Source: Owenia fusiformis (Eukaryota > Annelida > Polychaeta > Sabellida > Oweniidae). From it: DNA of 64,000 nucleotides. The stretch is from the NCBI GenBank assembly GCA_903813345.2, contig CAIIXF020000009.1, positions 15,279,759 through 15,343,758 on the forward strand, written 5' to 3'. The notes beneath the pieces are model-generated. The model saw only the letters and a program-made list of their open reading frames with translations, had not been told where the DNA came from and searched no databases. A program made the position numbers and the translations under genes. The number at the start of each line of letters is the position of its first letter. Position 1 is the stretch's first letter. This document shows, in pieces, positions 1 to 12,631 of the stretch.

Positions 1-545
1 TGTCAAGGCAGCCATTTTGGATTTTCCGTCTTAAAATCTTGCCTGTAAAGTCTTGTCTACTCGTTTTTAGGTGAACGGTTTGATAGATCAATTTCAAATT
101 TTCAGGGATGATTCTTTGTATCAAAATCTACATCTGATAATTTTTTTTGCATTCTGCGTAAATGTTAAGGCAGCCATTTTGGATTTTCTGTCCTAAAATC
201 TTGTCTGTAAAGTCTTGTCTTCCCGTTTTCAGGTGAACCGTTTGGTAGATCAATTTTATATTTTCAGGGATGATTCTTAGAATGAAAATCTACAAACAGA
301 TTAGTTTTTTGACATTCTGGATAAATGTAAAGGCAGCCATTTTGGATTTTCCATCCTGAAATCTTGTCTGTAAAGTCTTGTTTACATGTTTTCTGGTTAA
401 CTGTGTGACGGATCAATTTCAAATTTTCAGTGGTGGTTCTTAGTATGAAAATCTAGAATTGACTAAATTTTTGGCATTCTGGGTAAATTTTAAGGTGGCC
501 ACTTTGGATTTTCCGTCCTCAAATTGTGTTGGTAAAGTCTTGTCT
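1..545 (-). repeat. Tandem satellite, about 165-bp unit, cut by window edge
   Basis: About three and a half degenerate copies of a unit containing GGCAGCCATTTTGGATTTTC, starting near positions 11, 171, 337 and 493. The reverse complement of the same unit forms the central array at 48310-49830, so this is the core of another member of that element family in opposite orientation. No hairpin end is visible before the window begins. A single isolated unit of similar type lies at about 4330-4460 in an SNX8 intron. Confidence 0.8.
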
Positions 546-600
546 ACTCATTTTCAGGATAACCATTTGACGGGATCACCACTTGGTGGGGACATTTTGT

Positions 601-778
601 ACACATATGTGTTCTTGTATTAATTTGTTCTGTTCGGTATTTTAGTGCATTAGCATTCGCTATTTCAGTGAACTTTTCTCGGATTTTTTCTCGATGTACA
701 TCGCGATGTGCATCGATGTTTACTACTGAAAATTGCCGATGCATCGATGTACGATTATGGCACATCGCGACAACTGAC
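601..778 (+). mobile_element. Truncated copy of the hAT-like element at 55967-56520
   Basis: The stretch from TTAATTTGTTCTGTTCGGT to the ATCGATGTACGATTATGGCACATCGCGACAAC end matches the right half of the complete element at 55967-56520, including the nested ATCGATGT/ACATCGAT palindromes. The left half is missing. From 779 to 1386 I see nothing but intron-like AT-rich DNA. Confidence 0.7.
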
Positions 779-1386
779 TACCACACACCTGATTGAAAAA
801 AGTGCGTAAATTTATTCACATTATTACGCATAACTATGTATGTATGTAAATATGTTTTGGAGCGAGGAAATGGTGGTGCACGACTTTTTCACGGTCGCAA
901 TTCGAGAATCGTGGTTTGAGTGCAAGGAATGTAGTTTGTGAGGTTAGAACTTATGTTCACGTTGGAGGAAGTCTAGGTGGCCTGAGTTGGTGGTCTGACT
1001 TCACTCTCACCATGTGCCTTGTTGAAATACTTCGCCATGTGGGCCAGGTACCCATAGCAATATTCATTTTGGATTTGCTACATCCTTGTATTTCCATTTT
1101 CTAGTTTATCAGGGGTTAAATTGACCGACTGACCGACCAAGCTGACTGACCAACACAGCAGTAAATTTCTATTGTTTAAGTATTAATCCAATTATCATTG
1201 AAAAATATTTTCAAATTACAATGTAGTTCATACACTATTAAATAGTTTTTGCATATAAGATTGATATACATGTGTGTAAAATTGTACACTGACTATGTTG
1301 CTCTTTTACATTTAGCCTATGTTGTTATTGAGAAGGTTGTTTTCTGATTAATTGAAAAGAATTTTTCTCAAATGATAAACTTGTAG

Positions 1387-1467
1387 GATTTCCAACATAA
1401 GCTACGGGAAACATTTAAAGGCCAACCTGATGAATTCATGACAACAAATCTCACAACTAAACCCAAG
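1387..1467 (+). CDS. SNX8: SNX8 linker exon, copy A
   Basis: The exon is 81 bases, phase 0 at both ends, preceded by TTGTAG and followed by GTAGAG. It encodes 27 residues starting DFQHKLRETFKG with DEFMT in the middle. It corresponds to the single 27-residue segment between the PX and BAR domains in vertebrate SNX8. Confidence 0.85.
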
Positions 1468-4400
1468 GTAGAGAGGGACATCCAAGTTTGGATTTATTTG
1501 GGGTGTGGATTGATGTGTGCTTTCTCTCTATCAACTTGAACTGTTGGCTTTCATAATCATATGTCTTTTTTAACAATTATTTAAGATGCCATAGCACTAA
1601 GGAAATGACAAAACAGAAAGTTACAAAACCATGCTGCATTTGTGGACATTTTTTGAACAAAGATAATAGAGTTGTGTTTTGACCTTCTTGTTTTGTCATT
1701 TCCTGTTAAGTACCATGGCACCTTAATAATTAAGGTGAAACTTGGAGTAATATTGAAGCATGAGAAAGGACATGGTAATTGTACCATGCATACGATCTCA
1801 TACTTGATGTTTATTAATTTCAACAATATTGGCCCATGCACCTTGTGTTTTGGCACATGTTTACTGGTGAATGTTCAATATATTTCCATGCATGTTGGTA
1901 TTTTTATAACTAGGCTCTAGTCCATTGAGTTGTTTTACTATCTCTTGTTTCCAAGTTTCATAATAATACTATCTTCCGCTATGTGGTATTTGTAATGTAA
2001 TATCAGTTTAATATATGCAACTGAGTTTGTCTGCATATATAGGTGTGATATTGATTATGAAATAACATAGAGCTGGAGACGCAATAAGTGAATGAATCGG
2101 TTTACTCTAATTAACATCACATAATTTAATAATTGATATCTCTCTACATATTTATCAAGGACCAGGCTTGCTGTGATAATACTAATAATGTAATATTTGT
2201 TAACTCAAGTATTATACAGCAACATTTTAATGTTAGTGTCTAATTGAAAGCCCATGTTGGTATCTAATTTGAAGGGTGTTCAATAATAATGCTTTTTAGT
2301 ACAACTATTTCTTATATACCAATGTTTTGATTATTTGGTCAATCCATTAGTCCTGAGATTTTTGGTCTTATATACAAGATACATCATACTCTCCTAATCT
2401 TATGAAGGCATAGGTACTAGGGACCAACAATTGGATGTCTTACTTCAAATTGTAAAATCCAATGTGTGCACTACTTCAATCAGTATATAGATGGCGTACA
2501 TGTTACTATTACAAAACCATCAATCTCCGGATATTAAACTTATTTCATTCTACCTGAACTGACAAAAGTACTTAAAAGTGTGATGTATTTGAGTCTCATC
2601 TGTATAAAACTTTTTCTCATATATGTATAACTGTATAACTGTCCACTCTTCCTATTCTATATTATGAATTATAAGAAAGGGACAATTGTTTAAATTATTT
2701 GATGTTAATTAGAATGATCATAATTTCCTTAATATGTTTTAATTCACTTGAATGGTGTGAAATGGATGATGAGGCAGTTGTTTATGCTGGTAGCTTCATC
2801 AACCATTTTAGATTGTCTTTTTACTTTTACTTATTTAGGAGTTGGAGTTTACAATTAACATCTATTTTCTCTGTCTTTTCCTGGCACTTAGAATGAACAA
2901 CTCTGAAAATTCTTCACTGTATTCATACTTGGAGAGTATAATGTGAAGAAGTTTGTGTATGATTGATGTGTCATATGTTGGGCTCATAAAAACCTTTCCT
3001 TATTTTCTTCATACTATTAGGACTTTCAACATAAACTTAAGGATCATTTTCGGGGAATGATGGATGAATTTATGACGTGTAATGTTGGAGATAATGCAAA
3101 GGTATATTGTATGTACACTTTAGTACAACGAAAGTCAGGGATTTTTCATATGAGCTGGTCTTTATCGTGAATTCCATGAACCATGGCTTTTTAGTTGCAC
3201 ATGTCTGTTTCTCATTATTTATCACAACTGCCATTCTAGGAGATGCTCCAGGATGACTTGTGTCTACAGTAGTACCTGTATATCAGAACACCTCTATTCG
3301 ATCCAATATCAATATGACTCCTTTTTATCCCAATTTTGTTAGTTTCCATTGCTCATTTATTAAGACGCCGTAAAATATGAATACCTGTTATGTGAACACT
3401 CATGGCTGGTCCCAGAGGCATTCAGACAAGACAGGTTTTACTGTAGTTGCTTTTACTGAGCAGCTGAATTCCAGCAGCACCAGTAGGATTCCTGGGTAGT
3501 ATGTAAATATGTAGTCTGTAACATATTAGGATATATTACAGCCTCAATTAAGCATTCAATTCATCATATTAAAACATATTTATTCTGGTACTATTAGTCT
3601 ACAAGCCATAGATTTCCATATTTTGATGAATATTAAAATGAGAACAAATTTGGTCTATAATATAAAGTAATATGTAAGACTATGTTGTTTACACAAAGAA
3701 CAACTAGGTGTTCTGTTTGCTTGGCTTATTATATGTGAGACATGGTGAGCAATTATCATCCATTTTGTACAACTGTGGCTGCTTATGGAACACTGCCAAT
3801 GTGTGTGTGGGGGGGTCTATTTGCAACATGGGGATCAATTTCTGGTATTGTGGTAACCAAGAATCATTTAAAAGGGCTCTTTCTCTGTCCCCAAATACCA
3901 AAATATTATAAAAGCCTTTAATTTGCAATCTTTGATATAAACCTTCATTTCTGAAAATATTGAAGTTTGAAAAAATTGCTGGCCTAGAGAAAATGGCATG
4001 TCAAATGAAATCTCTTAAAAGTAATACATTGTAGCTTTAATATATTTTAAATTTAGGTATTGAACATTTGAATGGTTTTCTTGAAATATAGGAAAGTCCG
4101 AAATGGCTACCCGAATATAGGAATATGTGGAAGTGTAATCAATTATGCACTTTTTAGAAAATAGATAGAGTATGGCAAGAAATGATATGATCTCAAAATT
4201 TTCTAAAACAGACACTATTTGTGTTAAGGTTACTTGCTAGATTTGGTACTACCTTTAAGAGAAACAAAGTCTATTGTAGGTTGTTCTGGAGTTTTAATTG
4301 CACCCTAGGGCTGTAGTTCCAGGCTGTAGTTCCATTTTAAGATGGCCATTTTGGATTTTCCAGTCAAATGGTTCGATGTATTGATTTTAAATTTTCAAGG

Positions 4401-7400
4401 GTGCTTCTTGATGTATAAATTGATAACTGGTTAGATAGTTGGCTTGCTGGGTACAACATTTTGGATCAGAAAAATGAGTCCCTTTAAGTGATTATAATTT
4501 AAAAAATGATATTTGAACTCTGGTTGCATAAGCTTTAATTGTAGAGCAAAAAGACCTTGATTCCCCCCCCTCGAATATAAAAATATAAGCTTGAAACATA
4601 ATTGCTTGAACACATATATGAGCTGAGTATAACCAGGGATCTGGGATTTCTAAACTCAATGTGCTTTTACAATCACACTAGGATATGCAGCACAAATTGA
4701 GAGATTCATTTAGAGGGTACCCTGATGAATTTGTCACCACAGATCATGGCCGCAGTGCCAAGGTAGGCCAAGTGAACCATAGTTATCTTGCCCTGCTTTA
4801 ATCCTAGTCCAGCTTTTTACACCTTTCATTTATTTTTTTAATTGAAATTCCAGTTTGATGAATGCATTTTTGTATTTTATTCTCTAATACTAACAGATTC
4901 ATCCTTGAATCATACTATTAATTGAGACTAAGTATAAAGGTTATGGATCATAGGATTCCATAAACAAAATATTCTTCATTTGTGTGGCAATCCACATTGC
5001 ATTGTATATATTGGCAACAGATTTTTAGTATAACAACAAAAACACATCTTTAAGTAATTCAGTAGTTGTGTACTTTCTGTCTGCAAGATATAAATATCTT
5101 GCCTTAAGTCACCTCTTCTAATATTCTCAACATTCAGATTAGTAGAACAATTCTCCAAAAATTTTAAAGCTAGGCAAGAATAAACTATGTTTACATTATA
5201 CGAGATGTTTTATGTTGTAGGACATGGTGCCAGTTGACACCCAGTTACAATTTGGCAACAGCAAACAACACTTACGTATTCTCTTTGATAGCATCACCAA
5301 GTTAAAGGAAGTTGCAGAGAGAATGGTGCTCTATACACAGGGATTTGCCTCAGATATGCTCAAGTTTGGCAAAGAATTAAGGTTTGTTAAAGGTTTACGT
5401 TTTCAGTTGTTTAACTGCAAACAAGAAATGTTAAATCTACATTTTCTCAGATGGAAAGACAGTAAGAATATATGGGACTAAAATGAGCATGAAATGGAAT
5501 GATATGATTCTTAAGATTGAATCTCTAATTAAGTTCTCTAATACCCCTTTTGTTTTTCAGTATTCTTGCTGCAGATCAAACCCCGATATCAATGTGGGCC
5601 ACTGGTAACAATACCACATGGTACCACCTAAAGAAAGGTTTCAAAGTACTCTCCATAGAATATGCAACATTGAGTGACAAAAGCTCTACCCAGTCAAAGA
5701 GGGAAGATGACGCTGTTGTAGAGAGGTTAAACCTATTTCTGGATATGCTGTCATCATACAGGGTAAATCAAAGAATTTCTTTATAGCCTTATTTATTAAG
5801 CACTTTTTGATGAAATAATATTCTGTCAAAGGATTATAGTTTACTAGATGTAAAAATGATTAAATTTGGAGGAAATGTAGAATGTCACTCCACTCTTTTG
5901 TGACTTTGAAGTCATGTCTGCACTTCGCAGTTCAAAATCAATATATATCTATATTAATTTGACACCACCTTCTTATTTTCGTCACTGACATTTTATTGTT
6001 TCTCAAAACTAATTCTCTCAAAATCAGCAAATTAGGGTGATGAGCAGGGGAATACTTTAGGGAATTTCAGTCGTAAAAACATAACGGGTAACTTACACTT
6101 CCTCCAAGTGAAATTATTTTTCTTAATTAAATTCTAAACTGTACATTTTTTAAACAGTGTATTTCAGTAGGATTTACTCATTTAAAAACTAAAACCAAAC
6201 CCCTTAAACGCTTAGCCCTTCAAACCATGAATATATTACTGTTTCACTTATATTCTGTAAAATATTTCCTTTGAACCACTTGGTGATGTTGTTTGATGAT
6301 CATCATTTCAGGAATTGTGTGATAGGCATGAAAAAGGAGTTTTAAATGACCATCAGCGAGCTATAGCAAAAATGGGTCAATATAAAAAGAAAAAGATGTC
6401 TGCTACAATACAGGGTGCTCAGGAGTCACATACCGTTGAACAGTTGGAGGGACGTATATTAGAGGTAAATATACAGGGCAACTCAAAATGTCAAGAAGGC
6501 ATTGATTATTTTGACACACATGATTTATCTGCATTGGATCTCCGTAATAAATGATGTGAAGTATTCTCTATGATCAGTAAATTGACTCTTTAAGCTCGGT
6601 GTCAAAACAATGTCTTAGTTTAATGTGTTTTTGTAATGCTGTGCAGTGCATGTATTTCAGCAATACAGAGTTTATAAATCTTCCATCTTTCCTTTAAAAA
6701 TCTGCTGCATTTTGTATTTACATTCATTGATTGTATATTTCTTTGCAGCAAGAAAGTCAAATAATGAATATGGAGAACCGGAACTATTTTTCCCTGCATT
6801 GTCTTCAAATGGAGACCCAGTTAATCCATGCCAACCTGGACTTATTGTTTACTGCCATAGAAAGCATGGTGTTTGAGGAGGCCAAAGGACACCTAGAGGT
6901 ACGAAACATAGCACAATGTGGAATTTTATAGTGAATCTGCATTAGGTAAAAAGTATTGTGAATATACATGCAATTAACAGCTGGATGTTGCATCCTGTTG
7001 AAATCCTGATACAGATAAACAAAATCTACATAGATAAATATTAATTTAAACATCATGACCTTTTTCGGCCTTCACTATAATATTCTACAGTCACAGTGTT
7101 CAGGGAATCCTGATGTGGTATGGTTCTTAAGCTCATAGTCAGTGGTCACCAACAATGACATTGTACTAAACTATGGACTTGTCAAGTCACCTCTAATAAG
7201 ATGAGAAATTTATTAGATTTTTATGTCACCACCACAAGTGGTGATATATTGTTATAATCTTCGACTTTTTTGTGGCGGCAGTTGGACTTTGGTGGTTGGT
7301 GTTTAGTGGTTGGTGTTCAGTGTCTAACAAATAGCAGGTGGTGACATTTTGCATGTTAATGCTTTGTTTTCTGTGAGATCAGGTTAGAATGGTATGAAGA

Positions 7401-7578
7401 CAAATATGAGTATGCAATTTTTTTAATGTTTTTCCAGTTAAGCCAAACTTGGGAACAAATTAAACCTATAGTGTGCCAGCTTTTGCCTGCTGATGCTAGG
7501 AACAGCAATAATAATACTTCGCCCAGAATGTCACCTCTCGCCTCTCCCACATTGGAGAAACCTGGAATAACAATATAA
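1387..7578 (+). CDS. SNX8: Sorting nexin 8 (SNX8), 3' part: PX-BAR linker and BAR domain
   Basis: Exons: 1387-1467, 3021-3101 and 4682-4762 (three homologous 81-base exons), 5221-5381, 5561-5762, 6312-6464, 6749-6898 and 7438-7578 (stop TAA). All are bounded by AG and GT, and the phases agree (0,0,0,2,0,0,0). The translated order follows SNX8: linker, then FGKEL, WYHLKKGFKVLSIEYATL, ERLNLFLDML, ELCDRHEKGVL, VEQLEGRI, NYFSLHCLQMETQLIH. SNX8 is an endosomal PX-BAR protein acting in endosome-to-Golgi transport. The BAR part dimerises and binds curved membrane. The PX domain and start lie left of the window. The C-terminal tail is Ser/Pro/Asn-rich. The tandem linker exons are unusual and are described under findings. 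The remaining introns hold only AT-rich sequence and the small elements listed here. Confidence 0.93.
1581..1726. mobile_element. Short TTAA-flanked inverted-repeat element (piggyBac-type MITE)
   Basis: The termini are TTAAGATGCCATAG and CATGGCACCTTAA. The inner inverted repeat GGAAATGACAAAAC/GTTTTGTCATTTCC is shared with the 765-bp hairpin element at 54393-55157. The TTAA at each end fits the target duplication of the piggyBac superfamily. It lies in the SNX8 intron between linker copies A and B. Confidence 0.7.
3021..3101 (+). CDS. SNX8: SNX8 linker exon, copy B
   Basis: The exon is 81 bases, phase 0 at both ends, with an acceptor ATTAG and a donor GTATAT. It encodes 27 residues starting DFQHKLKDHFRG with DEFMT. 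I count 15 of 27 residues identical to copy A and 16 of 27 to copy C. No stop or frame damage is present. Confidence 0.85.
4682..4762 (+). CDS. SNX8: SNX8 linker exon, copy C
   Basis: The exon is 81 bases, phase 0 at both ends, with an acceptor ACTAG and a donor GTAGGC. It encodes 27 residues starting DMQHKLRDSFRG with DEFVT. It is intact and is followed by the common BAR exon at 5221. Confidence 0.85.
7220..7356 (-). mobile_element. Minimal hairpin-ended element, TATGTCACCACC subfamily
   Basis: Read on the - strand, the element opens with AACATGCAAAATGTCACCACC and closes with a hairpin: TATGTCACCACCAC, a loop, then GTGGTGATATA (7222-7248). Between them lie only about 80 bases of G/T-rich near-tandem sequence (GGTGGTTGGTG). 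It has the same ends as 14635-16102 and 26757-26890 but lacks the central satellite array. It lies in the last SNX8 intron. Confidence 0.7.
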
Positions 7579-7604
7579 CACAACACAGTTGCCACTACCA
7601 GATA

Positions 7605-7965
7605 GATTAGGCCATGCAATGATAGTGGCTATGTAACATTACCAGCTGGGTTACCATGCAACATAGTGGCCACGTGACATTATGAACTGGATATCGCCAC
7701 ATACGTAGTGGTCCTGTGATATTACTAGCTAGATGTTGCTAGTGGCTATGTGACATTATTAACAGGATGTTGCAACATAATCTAGTGACCATAACCTGTT
7801 GGATGTTGCCATGGAACATAGCGGCCATGCTGCAATATCAGCTGGATGTTGCCAATTATAACATAGTGGCTATGTGACATTATGTTGGATGTTGCCATGA
7901 TACAACATGATAGCCATGTGTCACTATCAGCTAGATTTGGCCATATATTACTCACTAGTCATGCA
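7605..7965 (+). repeat. Degenerate tandem repeat, about 45-50 bp unit
   Basis: The core CATAGTGGCYATGTGACATTAT...CTGGATGTTGCCA recurs about eight times with substitutions and small indels, starting just after the SNX8 stop. It would lie in the SNX8 3'UTR. Confidence 0.7.
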
Positions 7966-9439
7966 GCTATGCTGATTTCATGCCACATCAGAATAGAAAA
8001 ATATTATTCTGCGAAGTTCATGATGACCACCACTTGACTGTCAAAGAAAATTTCCTTTTTAAAGCATAACTTGAGAATAATAACTTAGATCTGCATTAAA
8101 TAAGTTCACTAACACTATTAACTGACTAAGTTCATTGAAAAAAAATATTGATATGGAAAAAGTTCACTTTATGGCTGTTGGCTTGACTGAAATCACCATG
8201 TGAGCCCAGAACCATGTAAGCCCAGCACCAATTGTACTATTGCCAATGTTACTAGGAGGCATTTTAGGTCCATGTATTTACTTGTTACAGTTCTAGATCA
8301 CTGATAGTGAAATGGAAAATTGAAATTATATATTGGAATCGAGATGGCTCCTATGAGAATTCACACTGGCATAAAATAAACCTATGAACAATGACACAAA
8401 ATAAGTCTCACTTTCAAAACACTATACCATAAGCCTGACTCTCAGGGCACTGGCATGAAATAAATGAGCCTGATAGCACTGGCATCAAATGTGTGTGGCC
8501 ATCCGAGCATCTTGAATGAAGCAATCATTACCATTGGAACTCTGGTATAATGTAGAAGATACTGGTATAATTCATATTTTGAACACAGACTGGTGGTGGT
8601 GTTGACCAATAAGAATATTGACTTAATCTGCTGTATAGACAATATATATGAGAAGTAAAATGATTGTCATAAATACACAAAATGGCTTCACATATTCTTT
8701 TGATTGAATGAGACTACATCTGCTTGTATGTAATGTCTGTAAATAGTGACGATTCTTCAAAACATTGTGCTTATGTCACCTTGAAATTCCCAGTCTTCAT
8801 ATTTTTGTGACTTTTCTATGATGAATCTTTGCAAACTTAATTCTGTATGCCTTGTTTCATAGGCTAGTTGCTGTAACATCGTAATAATAACTTCTTTATT
8901 CAGTATTTTATGAAGGGCCAAGCTTTGTTTCATACATAATAATATCAGGTTTGGTGTATAACTAACAAACAAAAAACAGTGCAATAAAGTTGTATGAATG
9001 AAAAACTTGTAAAATATAGAATGCTTTGTCATTATATGTGGCCACTTGTCAGATGCTGTAACAGTATTACAGACCTGCCAAACATTGGGTTGGTGAAGTT
9101 CATGAGAACTCAAAACATGCCTGGTGATCAGGTAAACTAACTTCATATGCTTCTTAATGTCTATAATATCCTTCAACTGGACATCACTGCACAACCTCTT
9201 CTATATGTGCCATGTATGGAGGTTAAGAAAATTCTCACAAACTTCACCAACTGTATGCTCTGTAATGCTGTTACATAAAATTGTTTTGGTAAATAGATCC
9301 AAACATGTGAATATGTAAATATAGTGGATCTGGCAACAGTCATGTCCAGAGTAAATATAAACTATAGAGATCAGGACTCAGAAAAAATGATTGATACTAT
9401 TTGGTGAAATGTTTGAGATTATTTGTCTGTATAATTGTA

Positions 9440-9451
9440 AATAAAAATAAA
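9440..9451 (+). terminator. Polyadenylation signals for SNX8
   Basis: Two overlapping AATAAA hexamers (9440-9445 and 9446-9451), followed by T/G-rich sequence, lie downstream of the SNX8 stop on the same strand. An earlier signal cannot be excluded. Confidence 0.5.
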
Positions 9452-9910
9452 GTATTGTACAGTTCATATTTAATTTTATATAAATATTTTTTCTTTGTCA
9501 TTGCAATTCTCAGTTCAAAAACTAAAGGTTAGTGAGCAATTGTAGTTAATTATAAAATACATTAGTGTGCTGAAATATATATTTATTCTGGACTATAAGG
9601 ATGATGTTTGTAAATCTTTGAATCTACAGCTGAGAGAATATGGTAATATGGTGTTTTAAGGGCTCTCAAGCAAATTATTAGAAAATGCAAGTTCAGCAAT
9701 CTGTTATCAAAATAAGTATTTACAAGATAAGAAAATAAATTCATCATAGACAAAATTATTCTAAAAAGTGGAGATAATTATTCATGTATGAAAGCATTTT
9801 TTAGAGATATGATTCAAATTATGGAAAAGACTGAAATCACAAATTCAGAATCTTGCATTTCTGGACAGTTATCTCAAATTATGATCAAACTTACTCAAAT
9901 GTCTCACATA

Positions 9911-11206
9911 CAGGGTGACTGGAAAAAAGGAGACCACTGAGGTAGGCAATATCTCCTAAACTAGACAAGTGACATCAATGAAAATTTGCACACATAGAAC
10001 AGTTCTATGGAAATTTGTTCCTGAAAGTTTCAATATAATCGGTCAACTGGTTCAGGAACTGTGATCATTCACATTACATGTAAGCGAGTTACATAAACGG
10101 ATCTGTTTTCGTAACAAAATGGCGCAAACAATGTCGAAACATTTTTGTTTTTTTCTATGATTTCACGAGATATAAGCAGAATCACCACTATCTTTTTTGC
10201 ACAAACGCGTGTCAGAGTCTTTATGTTTCAGAAAATCCAAACTTTGGCGAATGTATTTCCTTGTAAGGCTGCAAAATCATCAATAAACTTCCTCACCTAA
10301 GTTACGTAAATGAATAGACTAAGAAGTGCAGCAATAACGAAAACGATGAAAATTATATTATGTTAACAGGATTTCAACATGATAATTCTCTAGTAAAGTT
10401 ATGTTTACATGTTCAGTTGATAAAGTTGGCAACACAAATGTTATAGAATTTGTTCTAACGTTCACTTGCAGTCCACAATCGTTAAATACAGCCATTACTT
10501 GACCTACCTGGACCTCCGAATGTAAAACTAGAAAAATAGCAAATGTACGGAGTAGCAAATCCATCCGCAGCGGAGTAGCAAACCCCAACAAACAAAACCT
10601 ATTTTGATGTGATACGATCCCATTTGTAAATACTTTCTTGAGCGGATGTCTCATGGCGATAAATCATTATCACATAAATTTGCACTCAATCCTATAATGG
10701 AAGCCATTTTTAGTTGAGCAGTTATCTTAAAAAGTCCTATGTCCGTAAAGCATTAGCATGTGAAATTTGAAACAAATCCGTCTACAGTTAGATTACATTT
10801 TTACATAAAATGTCAGCCATTTTTGAAATTTAGCTGCAATCTTGAAAATTCTTGAGCAGAGCTCAATTGTCCCTTGGGCATTTGAAAGTTCACGCCATTT
10901 TGAAGTGGGTGACAATCTTGAAAATTATTTAATAAATTGACTTTCTATTTCTACGACTCTTGGACATCAGCAAACAAATTGATTATATTTTTAATCAAAA
11001 ATGCAACGACCATTTTTAAAGATTACTTTTTAAGCACAGCACATTTTTACGAGAAATAACAACAAGTTTGAAAATTCAACGCACTGGTCTGGTGCATGCA
11101 AAATTTCCATAGAACTGGTCTGTGTGTGCAAAATTTCATTGATGTCACTTGTCTAGTTTAGGAGATATTGCCTACTTCAATGGTCTCCTTTTTTCCGGTC
11201 ACCCTG
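9911..11206. mobile_element. 1.3-kb TA-flanked element with about 110-bp terminal inverted repeats
   Basis: The left end CAGGGTGACTGGAAAAAAGG matches the reverse complement of the right end (CAGGGTGACCGGAAAAAAGG). The match continues through TAGGCAATATCTCC and the CTAGACAAGTGACATCAATGAAA stretch to about 110 bp. TA flanks both sides, as in Tc1/mariner-type non-autonomous elements. There is no transposase frame. The interior at about 10545-10990 holds a decayed relative of the element at 38728-39453 (GGAGTAGCAAA start and the AAATTTGAAACAAATCCG satellite motif), so it carries a nested insertion. Confidence 0.85.
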
Positions 11207-11244
11207 TACTTTATATATAGTCTGATCAGTCAATAAAGAATATA

Positions 11245-12238
11245 CAGGGCGTATCAAAAAAACGCAACAAGTAGTTATCTCGTAAAATCACAAAACTAGT
11301 GATGACAACATCAATTTCATTTAATGTACCATAAAGCCATGTCTCTCCTCTTTGCAATGATATGTCATTCGTTCACGTGTGGTAATGGTTGGGTGAGAAA
11401 TCCTTCCATTTGCACAGTGGGTCAAAATTGGCTCTGCGCCAAGTTTTAGATATTGAAAAAATCAATGCAAGGGCTAAGTGCCAATGGAAGTTCCCCTGAC
11501 TTGAATTGTTGTGACTTTTTCTTTTGGAGCTATCTCAGGAGCATCTGTGCTCGCAATTCCTCCACCAGATATTGCAAAACCTCGAGAAAGATTTACTCAT
11601 GGGCTGCTTTTCTTTGCTTTAACCCACACATGATTCAGGGCTGAACCATGCATGACGTGGACAGATGAGCGGATCTTTATGTGCAAGGAAGTGGTGGCAA
11701 TTTGGAGGGGTATAGGATGTATTCTTGCAAGAGTATGAGTATGAACACTTAACTGTCTATGCCATACCAGTCACACCTTCTTCCAATAGCCTCTATGCCC
11801 CTTGTACTGACTTTTGCAATGTTTTAAACTTGGGTCCGAGCTGAATTTTGCCCCACTTTGCAAATTTAATGATTATTCGGCCAGAGATGACTCCCTGTCA
11901 ATGAATGATATTCCATTGCAAAGAGGAGTAATTTGGCTTTTTGGTACATTGAATTAAAAGGATGCAGTCAGCATTGGTTTTATGTTTTTGTCCAATATTG
12001 CATTGGGCTCCGTACACTGACTTTTGCAATGTTTATAACTTGGCCAAAAGCTAATTTTGGCCCACTTTGCAAATGGAATGATTACTCACCCAACCATGAC
12101 CAAATATCAATGAATGATATATCATTGTAAAGAGGAGACACATGACTTTATGGTGCATTGAATGAAATCAATGCTGTTATCACTGATTTTGTGCTTTTCC
12201 AAGATAACAATCTGTTGCGTTTTTTTTTATACGCACTG
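11245..12238. mobile_element. 1.0-kb TA-flanked inverted-repeat element
   Basis: The ends are CAGGGCGTATCAAAAAAACG and the reverse complement of CAGTGCGTATAAAAAAAACG, flanked by TA. The interior contains several diverged copies of a segment with CACTTTGCAAAT...AATGATAT...CAAAGAGGAG. It is non-coding and lies next to the previous element between the convergent SNX8 and TMEM104 genes. Confidence 0.8.
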
Positions 12239-12614
12239 TATAATTCCTAAGAATGGTCCAAGTCAGACGAGTTGCTCTATCCATTCACTCAGTTTTGATT
12301 GGATTTTTTGTTTGTCATATCTTTTAAGAATTGATGATGAATATCAAGTCAGACTTATATAAAAACAAATGTATACCTGCATCTCAACTTCAATTTGAGA
12401 TAAGATATTAGCTCTTAGTTGTTGACAAGATGATTCAGTATTTGTGATCTAAATGTACCACTCAATACCTTTGATTTCAATTTAATAAAGCCGTACTTTG
12501 AAGAGATCTCAAAACTAATGGAAATGTCCATCTTCAGATGAATTGACCACAAAATATAGTGATTACTAGCAGGAATGAAAAAGATGACACTTTCTTTTTT
12601 CTTTTTAGATCATA

Positions 12615-12631
12615 TTTATTTTTTATTTATT
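12615..12631 (-). terminator. Polyadenylation signals for TMEM104
   Basis: Three overlapping AATAAA hexamers occur on the - strand (TTTATT on +). They would give TMEM104 a 3'UTR of about 0.8 kb (12.6-13.45 kb), in which I see no other feature. Confidence 0.5.

Larger units (their letters stand above)
7579..9470 (+). other. Probable SNX8 3' untranslated region
   Basis: There is no further credible coding sequence after the SNX8 stop. Overlapping AATAAA signals on the + strand at 9440-9451 are a plausible end, giving a 3'UTR of about 1.9 kb. The first 400 bases hold a degenerate tandem repeat (separate entry). The 145-codon - strand frame at 8757-9194 looks like chance: it has no recognisable motif and lies inside this UTR. 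Confidence 0.5.

Noticed and set aside
8757-9194. 145-codon - strand frame
   Set aside because: No recognisable domain; it lies in the SNX8 3'UTR, opposite strand, AT-rich chance frame.
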